The notes under the pieces: generated by a model
Databases searched by the model: none
What the model was told of the DNA's origin: nothing
Seen by the model: only the letters and a program-made list of their open reading frames with translations
Made by a program: the position numbers and the translations under genes
Shown here: positions 36,777-44,528 of the stretch, piece after piece
How the letters are laid out: each line of letters opens with the position of its first letter
Numbering within the stretch: the stretch's first letter is position 1
Assembly: GCA_965199335.1 (NCBI GenBank)
Contig: CBDAQZ010000004.1
Span: 682,001 to 746,000, forward strand
Source: CBDAQV01 sp965199335
GTDB lineage: Bacteria > Pseudomonadota > Alphaproteobacteria > CALMVH01
Length of the DNA: 64,000 nucleotides
Direction of reading: 5' to 3'

Positions 36777-37871
36777 ATGCGAAAGTTTATATTTCTCTCG
36801 GTCTTGTTGCTGGCATCTCCCGCTCTTGCCGATGTTCGTATCGCCCTGGTCGGTCCGATGACGGGTTCGGAGGCGGCGTTCGGCGAGCAGATGCGGCATG
36901 GCGCCGAAATCGCGGTGGCAGGCATCAACGCAAACGGCGGTCTTAACGGCGAGAAGATCGATCTGGACGTCGAGGATGACGCCTGCGATCCCAAACAGGC
37001 GGTGAACGTCGCCAATCGCATCGCCGGCATGGGCATCAAGTATGTCATCGGTCATTGGTGTTCGGGTACGACGCAGGTAGCCTCCGCCATCTATGCCGAA
37101 GAGGGGATTCTGGAGCTAGATCCGGCCGGCGTGTTGCCGGAAACCACCCAGAAAGGCGTCGCGACCATGTTCCGCCTTTCCAGTACGGCGGACTACTGGG
37201 GCAAAATGCTGGCGGATTATGCCATTAAAAACGGGAAGGTCAAAAAAGCCTATGTCCTGATGGACAAGCGGGCGGTGACCGAGATATTCGGCAAGGCCGT
37301 TACGGACGAGCTGCACCGTGCCGACAAGACTATCGAAGTCAGCACCGACGAGTTCAATGGCGGCGACCGCGACTTCAATACGATCGTGGCCAAGATCAAA
37401 CGCGCCGGCGCGAATGCGGTATTTATTTCCGGCTACACCCAGGAAACAGCCCTGATCGCCCGTCAGGGTCAGGCTCTGGACACGAATTTTTACAGCTGGG
37501 ATGTCATGGGTTCACCCGATTTCCCCAAGGCGGTTGGAAACGAGGCTCTCGGCAAATCCATATATGTCGATTATGCCCGCCCCAAGAATTCGGCCGACCT
37601 GGTTGCGCTCGACAAGGAGCTCGATGCGAAAGGCTGGCCGAAGGAAACCTATACCTACATGGTCTATGCCGCTTTCCAGGTTTTGGATCAGGCTTGGAAA
37701 CAAGCCCCCAGCGCCGAGGTAGGCGCATTGGCAAAGGCGCTGCATGCCAATACGTATCACACGCTGTCCGGCGACGTTGCCTTTGCCGCTAATGGCGATC
37801 GAGCATCCGTCAGGTTTTCCGCATATAGCTGGAATGGTCCTAACGCAGTGGAGATCGGCCCGGCCAACTAA
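36777..37871 (+). CDS. Branched-chain amino acid-type periplasmic binding protein
   Basis: 364 residues. A signal peptide ends in SPALA (about residue 18). The mature protein is a type I periplasmic binding protein of the LivJ group: VRIALVGPMTGSEAAFGEQMRHGAEIAV, IDLDVEDDACDPKQAVNVANRI, VIGHWCSGTTQVAS. It binds an amino acid or amide and normally delivers it to a Liv ABC transporter. No permease or ATPase gene is adjacent; the gene is alone between two flagellar clusters. GGAG precedes the ATG at 36777; an upstream extension was rejected. Confidence 0.9.
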   Translation: MRKFIFLSVLLLASPALADVRIALVGPMTGSEAAFGEQMRHGAEIAVAGINANGGLNGEKIDLDVEDDACDPKQAVNVANRIAGMGIKYVIGHWCSGTTQVASAIYAEEGILELDPAGVLPETTQKGVATMFRLSSTADYWGKMLADYAIKNGKVKKAYVLMDKRAVTEIFGKAVTDELHRADKTIEVSTDEFNGGDRDFNTIVAKIKRAGANAVFISGYTQETALIARQGQALDTNFYSWDVMGSPDFPKAVGNEALGKSIYVDYARPKNSADLVALDKELDAKGWPKETYTYMVYAAFQVLDQAWKQAPSAEVGALAKALHANTYHTLSGDVAFAANGDRASVRFSAYSWNGPNAVEIGPAN

Positions 37872-37921
37872 GCGGGTATCGTTCACGAACGGTTAACGCG
37901 CCGCCTGCGATAAAAGGAGTC

Positions 37922-38212
37922 ATGTCCGATGACAAGCATCCACGCCCGGCGGCCGTCGCCCTCACCTATAAGCGGGGGGACCGCAACGCGCCGCGCGTCA
38001 TCGCCACCGGCCGCGGCGAGCTGGCCAACCGCATCGTGGAGCTGGCCTTCGCCAACGGCATCAAGGTGCGCGAGGACAAGGACCTGGCCGAGCTTCTGAC
38101 ATCGGTGGATGTCGGCTGCGAGATTCCGACCGAGGCGCTGCTGGCGGTGGCCGAGATCATCGCCTACCTGTACCGCGCCAACAACATCAGGCGCGGCGAG
38201 ACCGACGCATGA
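37922..38212 (+). CDS. FlhB C-terminal-domain-like protein (FhlB/FlhX type)
   Basis: 96 residues. It resembles only the cytoplasmic C-terminal domain of FlhB (AVALTYKRGDRNAPRVIATGRGELANRIVELAFANGIKVRED..LLAVAEIIAYLYRANN) and lacks the NPTH site and membrane helices. Such small FlhB paralogues occur in flagellar clusters and can substitute for the cleaved FlhB tail. AAAGGAG precedes the ATG. It overlaps the next gene as ATGA. Confidence 0.85.
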   Translation: MSDDKHPRPAAVALTYKRGDRNAPRVIATGRGELANRIVELAFANGIKVREDKDLAELLTSVDVGCEIPTEALLAVAEIIAYLYRANNIRRGETDA

Positions 38213-38463
38213 ACGGCGGCCTGCGCGAGATCCAGGACCGGCTGGCACAGCTTTCGAAGGATGTCGAGACACGGCGCGCCCTGATCGGGCGCGGCGAGCC
38301 GGTCGACCTCTCCGACCTGGAAACCCGCATCGGCGATGTCTGCGTCGAGGTGGTGAATGCACGGCCGCAGAGCGCCTGCTTCCTGCCCTCGCTGAAACAG
38401 CTGTTCACCCAGCTGGACGAGCTGGGCGAAGACCTCAAGCAACGGCAGGACATGGCCGGCTGA
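38209..38463 (+). CDS. Small helical protein in the fliO-fliP operon
   Basis: 84 residues, predicted almost wholly helical and partly coiled coil (LREIQDRLAQLSKDVETRRALI; LKQLFTQLDELGEDLKQRQDM). I do not recognise the family. It overlaps the FhlB-like gene by four bases and the fliO start by one, so a flagellar role (export chaperone or stabilising factor) is likely by context only. Confidence 0.65.
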   Translation: MNGGLREIQDRLAQLSKDVETRRALIGRGEPVDLSDLETRIGDVCVEVVNARPQSACFLPSLKQLFTQLDELGEDLKQRQDMAG

Positions 38464-38780
38464 TGGGGTACGACGAATACTTACGCGCCATCTTCGCCCT
38501 GGTTTTCGTGCTTGGCCTGATGGTTTCCTTCCTGTGGGTTCTGCGCCGCTTCAACCTGGTCGCCACCACCGGCGGTACCGGAAGGCTGGCAGGGCGGGGC
38601 CCGGCGAAGCTGCGCCGCCTGGGTGTGGTCGAGACGCTGCCGATCGACGCCCGCCGCCGCCTGATCCTGATCCGGCGCGACAATTTGGAGCATCTGGTGA
38701 TGGTCAGCCTGAACGGCGAGACCGTGATCGAAAGCGGCATTTCCGTACAATCCGAACCCGCGCCGGAGCCTGTTCTATAA
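38463..38780 (+). CDS. fliO: Flagellar biosynthesis protein FliO
   Basis: 105 residues. One N-terminal membrane helix (AIFALVFVLGLMVSFLWVLRRF) is followed by a small soluble domain (LRRLGVVETLPIDARRRLILIRRDNLEHLVMV), the typical FliO layout. FliO helps assemble FliP into the export gate. It overlaps fliP by one base (TAATG). Confidence 0.88.
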   Translation: MGYDEYLRAIFALVFVLGLMVSFLWVLRRFNLVATTGGTGRLAGRGPAKLRRLGVVETLPIDARRRLILIRRDNLEHLVMVSLNGETVIESGISVQSEPAPEPVL

Positions 38781-39532
38781 TGCGCAAATTCCTCCTGCCC
38801 GGCTTCGCCTTCCTGACCATTCTGGTGCTGGCGCTGCCGGCATCGGCCCAGTCGCTGGCGCTGAACCTGGGCGGCAATGTCGCCAGCGGGCCCGGCGGCG
38901 CGTCGGTCACCGGCCGTGTCGTCCAGCTGGTCGCCCTGCTGACGGTGCTGTCGATCGCGCCGGGTATATTGATGGTGACGACATGCTTCACCCGCATCAT
39001 CATCGTGCTGTCCCTGCTGCGCACCGCGCTGGGCACGCAGCAGACGCCGCCCAACACCGTAATGCTGAGCCTGGCGCTGTTCCTGACCGGCTTCATCATG
39101 GCGCCGACCTTCCAGGCCGCCTACACGGCCGGCATCCAGCCGCTGATGGACCAGAAGATCGACGAGATCACCGCCTTCCACCGCACGGTCGAGCCGTTCC
39201 AGGACTTCATGCTGAAGCACGTGCGCGAGAAGGACCTGCAGCTGTTCACCGATTTGTCGCATGCCGGGCCGTTCGCCAAGCCCGCCGACATCCCCATCCA
39301 GATCATCGTGCCGTCCTTCGTGATTTCCGAGCTGCGGCGCGGGTTCGAGATCGGCTTCCTGCTGTTCATCCCCTTCATCATCATCGACATGGTGGTCGCC
39401 TCGATCCTGATGGCGATGGGCATGGTGACCCTGCCGCCGGTCACTATCTCGCTGCCGTTCAAGATCATCTTCTTCGTGCTGATCGACGGCTGGTACCTGA
39501 TCGCGGGCAGCCTGATCCAGAGTTATGGGTAG
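38780..39532 (+). CDS. fliP: Flagellar export gate protein FliP
   Basis: 250 residues. Signal peptide (to about residue 22, ALPASAQS), then FliP signature segments: LLTVLSIAPGILMVTTCFTRIIIVLSLLRTALGTQQTPPN and PFIIIDMVVASILMAMGMVTLPP. It forms the core of the flagellar type III gate. The operon appears to end here. Confidence 0.97.
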   Translation: MRKFLLPGFAFLTILVLALPASAQSLALNLGGNVASGPGGASVTGRVVQLVALLTVLSIAPGILMVTTCFTRIIIVLSLLRTALGTQQTPPNTVMLSLALFLTGFIMAPTFQAAYTAGIQPLMDQKIDEITAFHRTVEPFQDFMLKHVREKDLQLFTDLSHAGPFAKPADIPIQIIVPSFVISELRRGFEIGFLLFIPFIIIDMVVASILMAMGMVTLPPVTISLPFKIIFFVLIDGWYLIAGSLIQSYG

Positions 39533-39613
39533 GGACGCGCGGGAACCCAACCCTGATTTGTGTCGTTAGGCTGGTATGGAGTATCCTGAAACCTTCCACG
39601 CAGCCGAAAAACC

Positions 39614-39775
39614 ATGACCAAGATCTTCCTGCTTTCCGTCTGTGTCAGCTTGCTGTGGCTGACCGCCTGCGGAAACGGGCCGGGGGTTGCGCCCGAGCCC
39701 GGCAGTTCGCCCTCGGTTTACCATGGCGGCGACCTGCCGCAGGGCACGGCGAACGACACGTATCGCGGCAGGTAG
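39614..39775 (+). CDS. Small lipoprotein, 53 residues
   Basis: MTKIFLLSVCVSLLWLTAC is a clear lipoprotein signal with Cys19 as the lipidated residue. The mature peptide is about 35 residues, Gly/Pro-rich (GNGPGVAPEPGSSPSVYHGG). No family recognised. It is too short for most gene finders. No strong Shine-Dalgarno sequence. Confidence 0.55.
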   Translation: MTKIFLLSVCVSLLWLTACGNGPGVAPEPGSSPSVYHGGDLPQGTANDTYRGR

Positions 39776-39851
39776 CCACGGACCGGCAATCCTCTGGCGT
39801 ATCGCTCCGGGTCCCGGTATCATGCGTCAAACGACCCATAAAAGGCCGCAC

Positions 39852-40013
39852 ATGAAAGCCGTATCGCTCAGCACCCTGCTTATCGCCGCCGCCCTGCTGG
39901 CCGCGTGTTCCCCCAACCGTGACTTGGATACCGGTACGCCCAAGCCGCCGCATTACTGCCCCTGCGAGATCCCGCCGCCGGAACCGCCGAGCATACAGCC
40001 AAACCTGTTCTGA
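39852..40013 (+). CDS. Small Pro/Cys-rich lipoprotein, 53 residues
   Basis: Signal MKAVSLSTLLIAAALLAAC with lipidated Cys19. The mature 35 residues contain HYCPCEIPPPEPP, a C-P-C motif that could bind metal or form disulfides. It ends one base into the lptE start, so it is translationally coupled to lptE. Family not recognised; role may relate to envelope assembly by context. Confidence 0.6.
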   Translation: MKAVSLSTLLIAAALLAACSPNRDLDTGTPKPPHYCPCEIPPPEPPSIQPNLF

Positions 40014-40693
40014 TGGCGGCCGGGCGTCTGCGTCTGGCGCTGGCTCTTTCGCTTGCCTGCCTGCTGTCCGCCTGCGGTTTTCATCCGCTTTATGGAACCC
40101 CTGAAAAGGGCCAGAAGTCGGAGGAGAGCGAGCTTGCGACCATTCGCGTCGACACCATTGCCGATCGCCAGGGCCAGAAGCTGCGCAACTACCTGATCGA
40201 CGATCTGCAGGGCGAGGACGTGCCGCCGCCGGCCGAGCACGAGTTACTGATAAGCTATAACGAGTATGAAGCCGATCTGGGCCTGAACAACGACGCCACC
40301 ACGACGCGCGGGCAGCTTTCCATCAGCGTCAGCTTCCAGCTCAAGAATATCAAGACCGGCAAGGTGGAGATGAGCAACAGCGCCCAGCAGATCACCGGCT
40401 ACAATATCCAGACCAGCGAATTCGCCACCATCCTGTCGCGCGATGACGCCGAGAACCGCGCCCTGCGGACCATCGCCGACAATCTGCAGGTGCGCCTGGC
40501 GCTGTACTTCCGCAATGCCCGCCTGGACAAGGCATCGAAGCCGCCTGCCGCCGATGTCCCGTCGAAACCGGGATCGGCGACCCAGACGCCGGCGCAGGCC
40601 CAGCCCGGCTTCGGCGCGGTGGCGACGCCGTTCGCGACCCATGCGCCGGGCGAACCGCTGGACAACCAGTCGCCGATCACCCAGACGCCGTGA
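40013..40693 (+). CDS. lptE: LPS-assembly lipoprotein LptE
   Basis: 226 residues. Lipoprotein signal LACLLSACGFHPLYGTP; the CGFHPLYG start is the LptE hallmark. The domain has the family pattern (KLRNYLIDDL; TTTRGQLSISVSFQLKN; FATILSRDDAENRALRTIADNLQVRLALYF). It plugs LptD at the outer membrane in LPS export. A Pro/Ala-rich tail of 45 residues is extra. It precedes holA by 10 bp, the usual order. Confidence 0.92.
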   Translation: MAAGRLRLALALSLACLLSACGFHPLYGTPEKGQKSEESELATIRVDTIADRQGQKLRNYLIDDLQGEDVPPPAEHELLISYNEYEADLGLNNDATTTRGQLSISVSFQLKNIKTGKVEMSNSAQQITGYNIQTSEFATILSRDDAENRALRTIADNLQVRLALYFRNARLDKASKPPAADVPSKPGSATQTPAQAQPGFGAVATPFATHAPGEPLDNQSPITQTP

Positions 40694-40703
40694 TCCTGTC
40701 ACG

Positions 40704-41741
40704 ATGAAGCTCCAGGGCCGCGCCATCGACGATTTTGTCCGCACCCCGCCGACGGCTGTTCGCGGTGTCCTGATCTATGGCCCGGACGAAGGCCAGGTAC
40801 GCGAGCGCGCCGTCGCCATCGCCCGGGCCGTCGTTCCCGACGCCGCCGACCCCTTCCTGATCGCCACGCTGGCCGCCGAGGCGGTCACGGCCGACGCCGC
40901 CCTGCTGGCGGACGAGGTGAATGCGCTTTCGCTGATGGGCGGGCGGCGCGTGGTGCATGTGCGCGACGCCACCGACAAGGTCGCGCCCGCCTGCGCCGTC
41001 CTGGCGGCACAGGAAACGGCGGGCGACTGCCTGGTGATCGTAGAGGGCGGCGACCTCAACCCCCGGTCTGCGCTGCGCAAGCTGTTCGAGGGGGACGGCA
41101 AGCTTGCCGCGATCGCCTGCTATGTCGACGACGAGAAAACGCTTTCGGCGCTGGTCCGCGACACGCTGCGCGCCGAGCGTATCGCCGCCGAACCCGACGC
41201 GCTGGCCTATCTGGCGCAGGCGCTGGCAGGCGACCGGGCGCTGGCCCGGCGCGCGCTGGAAAAGCTGATCCTGTATGTCGGCCCCGATGCGCGCGACCGT
41301 ACCCTGACGCTGGAACAAGCGGTCGAGGCGGTCGGCGATTCGGGCGCGCTGGACCTCGACGATCCGGCGCGCGCCGCGGCGGACGGCGACCGCGCCGGCA
41401 CCGACCGCGCTGTGCGCCGCCTGCTGGAGGACGGCGTTTCGACGATCGCGATCCTACGCAGCGCCCAGGCCTATTTCCGCCGCCTGCACATGGCCAGGGC
41501 GGCGGTGCAGGACGGCCAGAGCGCCGATTCGGCGATGGCCACGCTGCGGCCGCCGGTGTTCTTCAAGCAGGCGCCGCAGTTCCGCCGGCAGCTGGACCGC
41601 TGGAAGCTGCCGATGATCGCCAACGCCCTGACCAGGCTGGTGGAATGCGAAGCCGCGGCAAAACGCACCGGTGCTTCGGACGAATTGCTGGCTTCGCGCA
41701 CCTTCATCCTGATCGCGCAGATCCCGCACACGCGGCGATGA
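40704..41741 (+). CDS. holA: DNA polymerase III delta subunit HolA
   Basis: 345 residues, clamp-loader wrench subunit. VLIYGPDEGQVRERAVAIAR replaces the P-loop region, DEVNALSLMGGRRVVHVRD and VEGGDLNPRSALRKLFE are domain I, and the collar domain ends LVECEAAAKRTGASDELLASRTFILIAQ. The ATG at 40704 follows the lptE stop. Confidence 0.94.
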   Translation: MKLQGRAIDDFVRTPPTAVRGVLIYGPDEGQVRERAVAIARAVVPDAADPFLIATLAAEAVTADAALLADEVNALSLMGGRRVVHVRDATDKVAPACAVLAAQETAGDCLVIVEGGDLNPRSALRKLFEGDGKLAAIACYVDDEKTLSALVRDTLRAERIAAEPDALAYLAQALAGDRALARRALEKLILYVGPDARDRTLTLEQAVEAVGDSGALDLDDPARAAADGDRAGTDRAVRRLLEDGVSTIAILRSAQAYFRRLHMARAAVQDGQSADSAMATLRPPVFFKQAPQFRRQLDRWKLPMIANALTRLVECEAAAKRTGASDELLASRTFILIAQIPHTRR

Positions 41742-41835
41742 ACAACCGATTGTTTTAGATAAATTGTCCGGACCCATTGCCGAGCGGCATGGCTGGGGTT
41801 ATCGTTTGTACCTTACGGCCACGCAGGATGACGTC

Positions 41836-41904
41836 ATGACACTGCACGACACTCTATTCCGGCCGCAAAACAGCTTCCTCGATCAAAGCGGGGACGGCTC
41901 CTGA
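41836..41904 (+). CDS. Possible 22-residue leader ORF upstream of psuK
   Basis: A 23-codon ORF (ATGACACTGCACG start) with AGGA 8 nt upstream ends in TGATG, overlapping the psuK start by one base. The peptide shows no family or signal features. It could couple translation of psuK or be chance. Confidence 0.3.
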   Translation: MTLHDTLFRPQNSFLDQSGDGS

Positions 41905-42839
41905 TGCCCAATCTTTCCGCTTCCCCCGTCCTGTGCATCGGCGGCGCCCATGTCGACCGGCTGGGCCGCACCTACGGGTCGCCCATACTGGGCACGTCCA
42001 ATCCGGGGCGCGTGCTGCGCGAAAAGGGCGGGGTCGCGCGCAATGTCGCCGAAAATCTGGCGCGGCTGGGCTGCCCGGTCAGCCTGATGTCGCGCGTCGG
42101 CAAGGACGAGGACGGGCAGACCGTGCTGGACCATGCGGCGGCGCTGGGCATCGACACCTCGCTGGTCACCGTGTCGGAGGAATGCCAGACGGGTTCGTAT
42201 ACCGCCTTCATCGGCGACGACGGCGAAATGGTGATCGCGCTGGCCGACATGGACATCTACCGCGAGATGAACGTGGCCCTGATAGAGACGATGCTGCCGA
42301 AGCTGCGCAAGTTTCCCTACTGGTTCATCGACAGCAATCTGGGCGCCGCCCCGCTGGAGGCGTTGCTGCAGGGCGCGGGGCCGTCGAAGGTTTGCGTCGG
42401 CGCGGTATCGTCGCCCAAGGTGCAGAGATTGCAGCCCTTGCTGGGACGGTTCAGCTACCTGTTCGCCAATGTGAAGGAGGGCGCCGGACTGGCCGGACTG
42501 CCGCAGGACGTCGATCACGATCCGGCGCTGGTCGGGGCGGCGCTGAAGGCGAAGGGATGCGAGGCGGGCGTGCTGACCGCCAGCCATGGCCGCGTCGTGG
42601 TATGGGCGGATGGCGTCCTTTCGACGCTGCCGGTGATCAAGGCCCGGGCCCAGGATGTCACCGGCGCCGGCGACTCCCTCGCCGCCGGCACCATATTCGG
42701 ATTGCTGAAGGGGCTTAGCCTGCCGGCGGCCGTGCAATGGGGCCTGGCCGCCGCATCGGTCACGATCGAATCCCCGCATACCGTTTCGCACCGCATCAGC
42801 CAGGGCACGCTGGAAGCGCGGTTGAAACAGGAAAGCTGA
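41904..42839 (+). CDS. psuK: PfkB-family kinase, probable pseudouridine kinase
   Basis: 311 residues of the ribokinase fold. N-terminal VLCIGGAHVDRLGR and PGRVLREKGGVARNVAENLARLG, and the C-terminal PfkB signature with the catalytic Asp in DVTGAGDSLAAGTIF. PsuK phosphorylates pseudouridine at the 5' position. Specificity is supported by overlap (TGATG) with psuG, which acts on the product. Confidence 0.9.
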   Translation: MPNLSASPVLCIGGAHVDRLGRTYGSPILGTSNPGRVLREKGGVARNVAENLARLGCPVSLMSRVGKDEDGQTVLDHAAALGIDTSLVTVSEECQTGSYTAFIGDDGEMVIALADMDIYREMNVALIETMLPKLRKFPYWFIDSNLGAAPLEALLQGAGPSKVCVGAVSSPKVQRLQPLLGRFSYLFANVKEGAGLAGLPQDVDHDPALVGAALKAKGCEAGVLTASHGRVVVWADGVLSTLPVIKARAQDVTGAGDSLAAGTIFGLLKGLSLPAAVQWGLAAASVTIESPHTVSHRISQGTLEARLKQES

Positions 42840-43780
42840 TGGGCGTGCCGCATAGACTGCCCGATCCGGCGCTGGTCGGGATCGCGGAGGAAGTGTCGCA
42901 GGCGCTGGCGCTGAACAAGCCGGTCGTGGCGCTGGAATCGACGATCATCACGCACGGCATGCCGTTTCCCAGGAACGTCGAGACCGCGCTGGCAGTCGAT
43001 CGCACGGTCCGGGCGCACGGCGCCATCCCGGCCACCATCGCCGTGATCGGCGGCAGGATCGAGATCGGCCTGTCGCCGTCCCAGATCGAGCAGCTGGGCG
43101 AAGCCAGGAATGTCGCCAAGCTGAGCCGCGACAATCTTGCCGCCGCGTTGGCATCGGGCGCGACCGGTTCGACCACGGTCGCGGCGACCATGATCGGTGC
43201 CCATCTGGCCGGCATCGGCGTCTTCGCCACCGGGGGCATCGGCGGCGTGCATCGCGGCGCGGCCGAGACGATGGACATTTCCGCCGACCTGGACGAGTTC
43301 GCGCGCACCCCCGTCACCGTCGTCTGCGCCGGGGCCAAGGCGCTGCTGGACCTGCCGCGCACGCTGGAATACCTGGAAACCCGCGGCGTGCCGGTGGTCG
43401 GTTACGGCTCGGACCAGTTCGCCGCGTTCTGGAGCCGGTCGAGCGGGCTGACGCTGCAGATACGCTTCGACAGCGTACAGGCGATCGCGCGGTTCATCGA
43501 TACCCGCCGCCGTCTTGGCCTGACGGAGGGGGTGATCGTCAGCAACCCGCCGCCCGAAGCGAGCGAGATCCCCGCCGGCGAGATGGAGGGTTTCATCACC
43601 GAGGCCCTTGCGGCGGCGCAGGCCGCGAACGTGACCGGCAAGGCGGTGACCCCCTTCCTGCTGGGCAAGATTCATGAGATCACGAACGGGCGAAGTCTGG
43701 ACACCAACATCGCGCTGATTCAAAACAATGCTGCCGTGGCCGCCGATATCGCGGTGGCACAGAAGGAGTTGGACGCGTGA
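42839..43780 (+). CDS. psuG: Pseudouridine-5'-phosphate glycosidase
   Basis: 313 residues. Signature segments PVVALESTIITHGMPFPRNVETA, LSRDNLAAALASGATGSTTVAATM, FATGGIGGVHRGAAETMDISADL and PVVGYGSDQFAAFW are typical of PsuG, an Mn2+-dependent enzyme that cleaves pseudouridine phosphate to uracil and ribose 5-phosphate. With psuK it forms a complete two-step pseudouridine salvage pathway. Confidence 0.96.
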   Translation: MGVPHRLPDPALVGIAEEVSQALALNKPVVALESTIITHGMPFPRNVETALAVDRTVRAHGAIPATIAVIGGRIEIGLSPSQIEQLGEARNVAKLSRDNLAAALASGATGSTTVAATMIGAHLAGIGVFATGGIGGVHRGAAETMDISADLDEFARTPVTVVCAGAKALLDLPRTLEYLETRGVPVVGYGSDQFAAFWSRSSGLTLQIRFDSVQAIARFIDTRRRLGLTEGVIVSNPPPEASEIPAGEMEGFITEALAAAQAANVTGKAVTPFLLGKIHEITNGRSLDTNIALIQNNAAVAADIAVAQKELDA

Positions 43781-44010
43781 GTGGACAGGACCAATCGCTG
43801 TATCTGGTTTTCGGGGGTGAACTGACCACCGTGGGATCGACCGCGTTCCGCGATCCTGAGGCGCTGCATCTGGTCGGCGTCTTTTCAACGTACGACGATG
43901 CCCATCGCGCCTGGTCGTCAGCGGCACGAGCCACGATCGACGATGCACAGATGCGCTATTTCATCACCGACCTGCGCAGGGCGATGGTCAGCCCGGATGG
44001 CCATCCATGA
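43777..44010 (+). CDS. DUF4170 family protein
   Basis: 77 residues, GTG start at 43777 overlapping the psuG stop (GTGA), AGGAG upstream. The sequence LYLVFGGELTTVGSTAFRDPEALHLVGVFSTYDDAHRAWSSAARATIDDAQMRYFI matches the small alphaproteobacterial DUF4170 family. No function is established; family members often lie among metabolic and envelope genes. Confidence 0.85.
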   Translation: MSGQDQSLYLVFGGELTTVGSTAFRDPEALHLVGVFSTYDDAHRAWSSAARATIDDAQMRYFITDLRRAMVSPDGHP

Positions 44011-44528
44011 AACCACTGCCGCGGTCGATGCTGGTGATCGCGTCCGTCATCCTGGCAGGCTGCGACACGATCGGCGAGGCGCTGGAACCACCGCGCATGG
44101 AAAAGCCGATCGGCATCCCCGAGACCGTGCCGCCGCAGGACACGCCGGAACTGGAAGCGCGTGCCGCGCGTGAGCGCGAGGCGCTGCCGCGCCTGCCGCC
44201 GACGCCCGATTCCGAAACCTATTCCTATCTGGGCAGCGTACCGCCCAAGCCGGTATTGCCGACGCCGGAGGAAATCACTGGCCAGATCAAGGGTCTTGCG
44301 GCGGAAGAGGCGAAGGGCCAGGCGGTGATCGACGCGCAGGCGGACAACAACGATCCCGAAACGCTGCCCAGGCCGGCGCCGACCGTGAAGCATGCCACTG
44401 TGGCGACGACGACGGTCGCCGCGCCGATGTCGGCCAACCAGAACCAGGTATTCTCGGGCAACAGCAACGCCTTCCTGCCGCAGAGCCAGGTCGAGCAGAC
44501 CGACCGCCTGCCGGCGGACGCGCCGTGA
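44007..44528 (+). CDS. Proline-rich lipoprotein of unknown function
   Basis: 173 residues. Lipoprotein signal MLVIASVILAGC, lipidated Cys near residue 19. The rest is low-complexity and Pro/Glu/Ala-rich, with an APMSANQNQVFSGNSNAFLPQSQ tail; likely extended across the periplasm. It overlaps both neighbours by four bases (ATGA, GTGA). No family recognised. Confidence 0.7.
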   Translation: MKPLPRSMLVIASVILAGCDTIGEALEPPRMEKPIGIPETVPPQDTPELEARAAREREALPRLPPTPDSETYSYLGSVPPKPVLPTPEEITGQIKGLAAEEAKGQAVIDAQADNNDPETLPRPAPTVKHATVATTTVAAPMSANQNQVFSGNSNAFLPQSQVEQTDRLPADAP

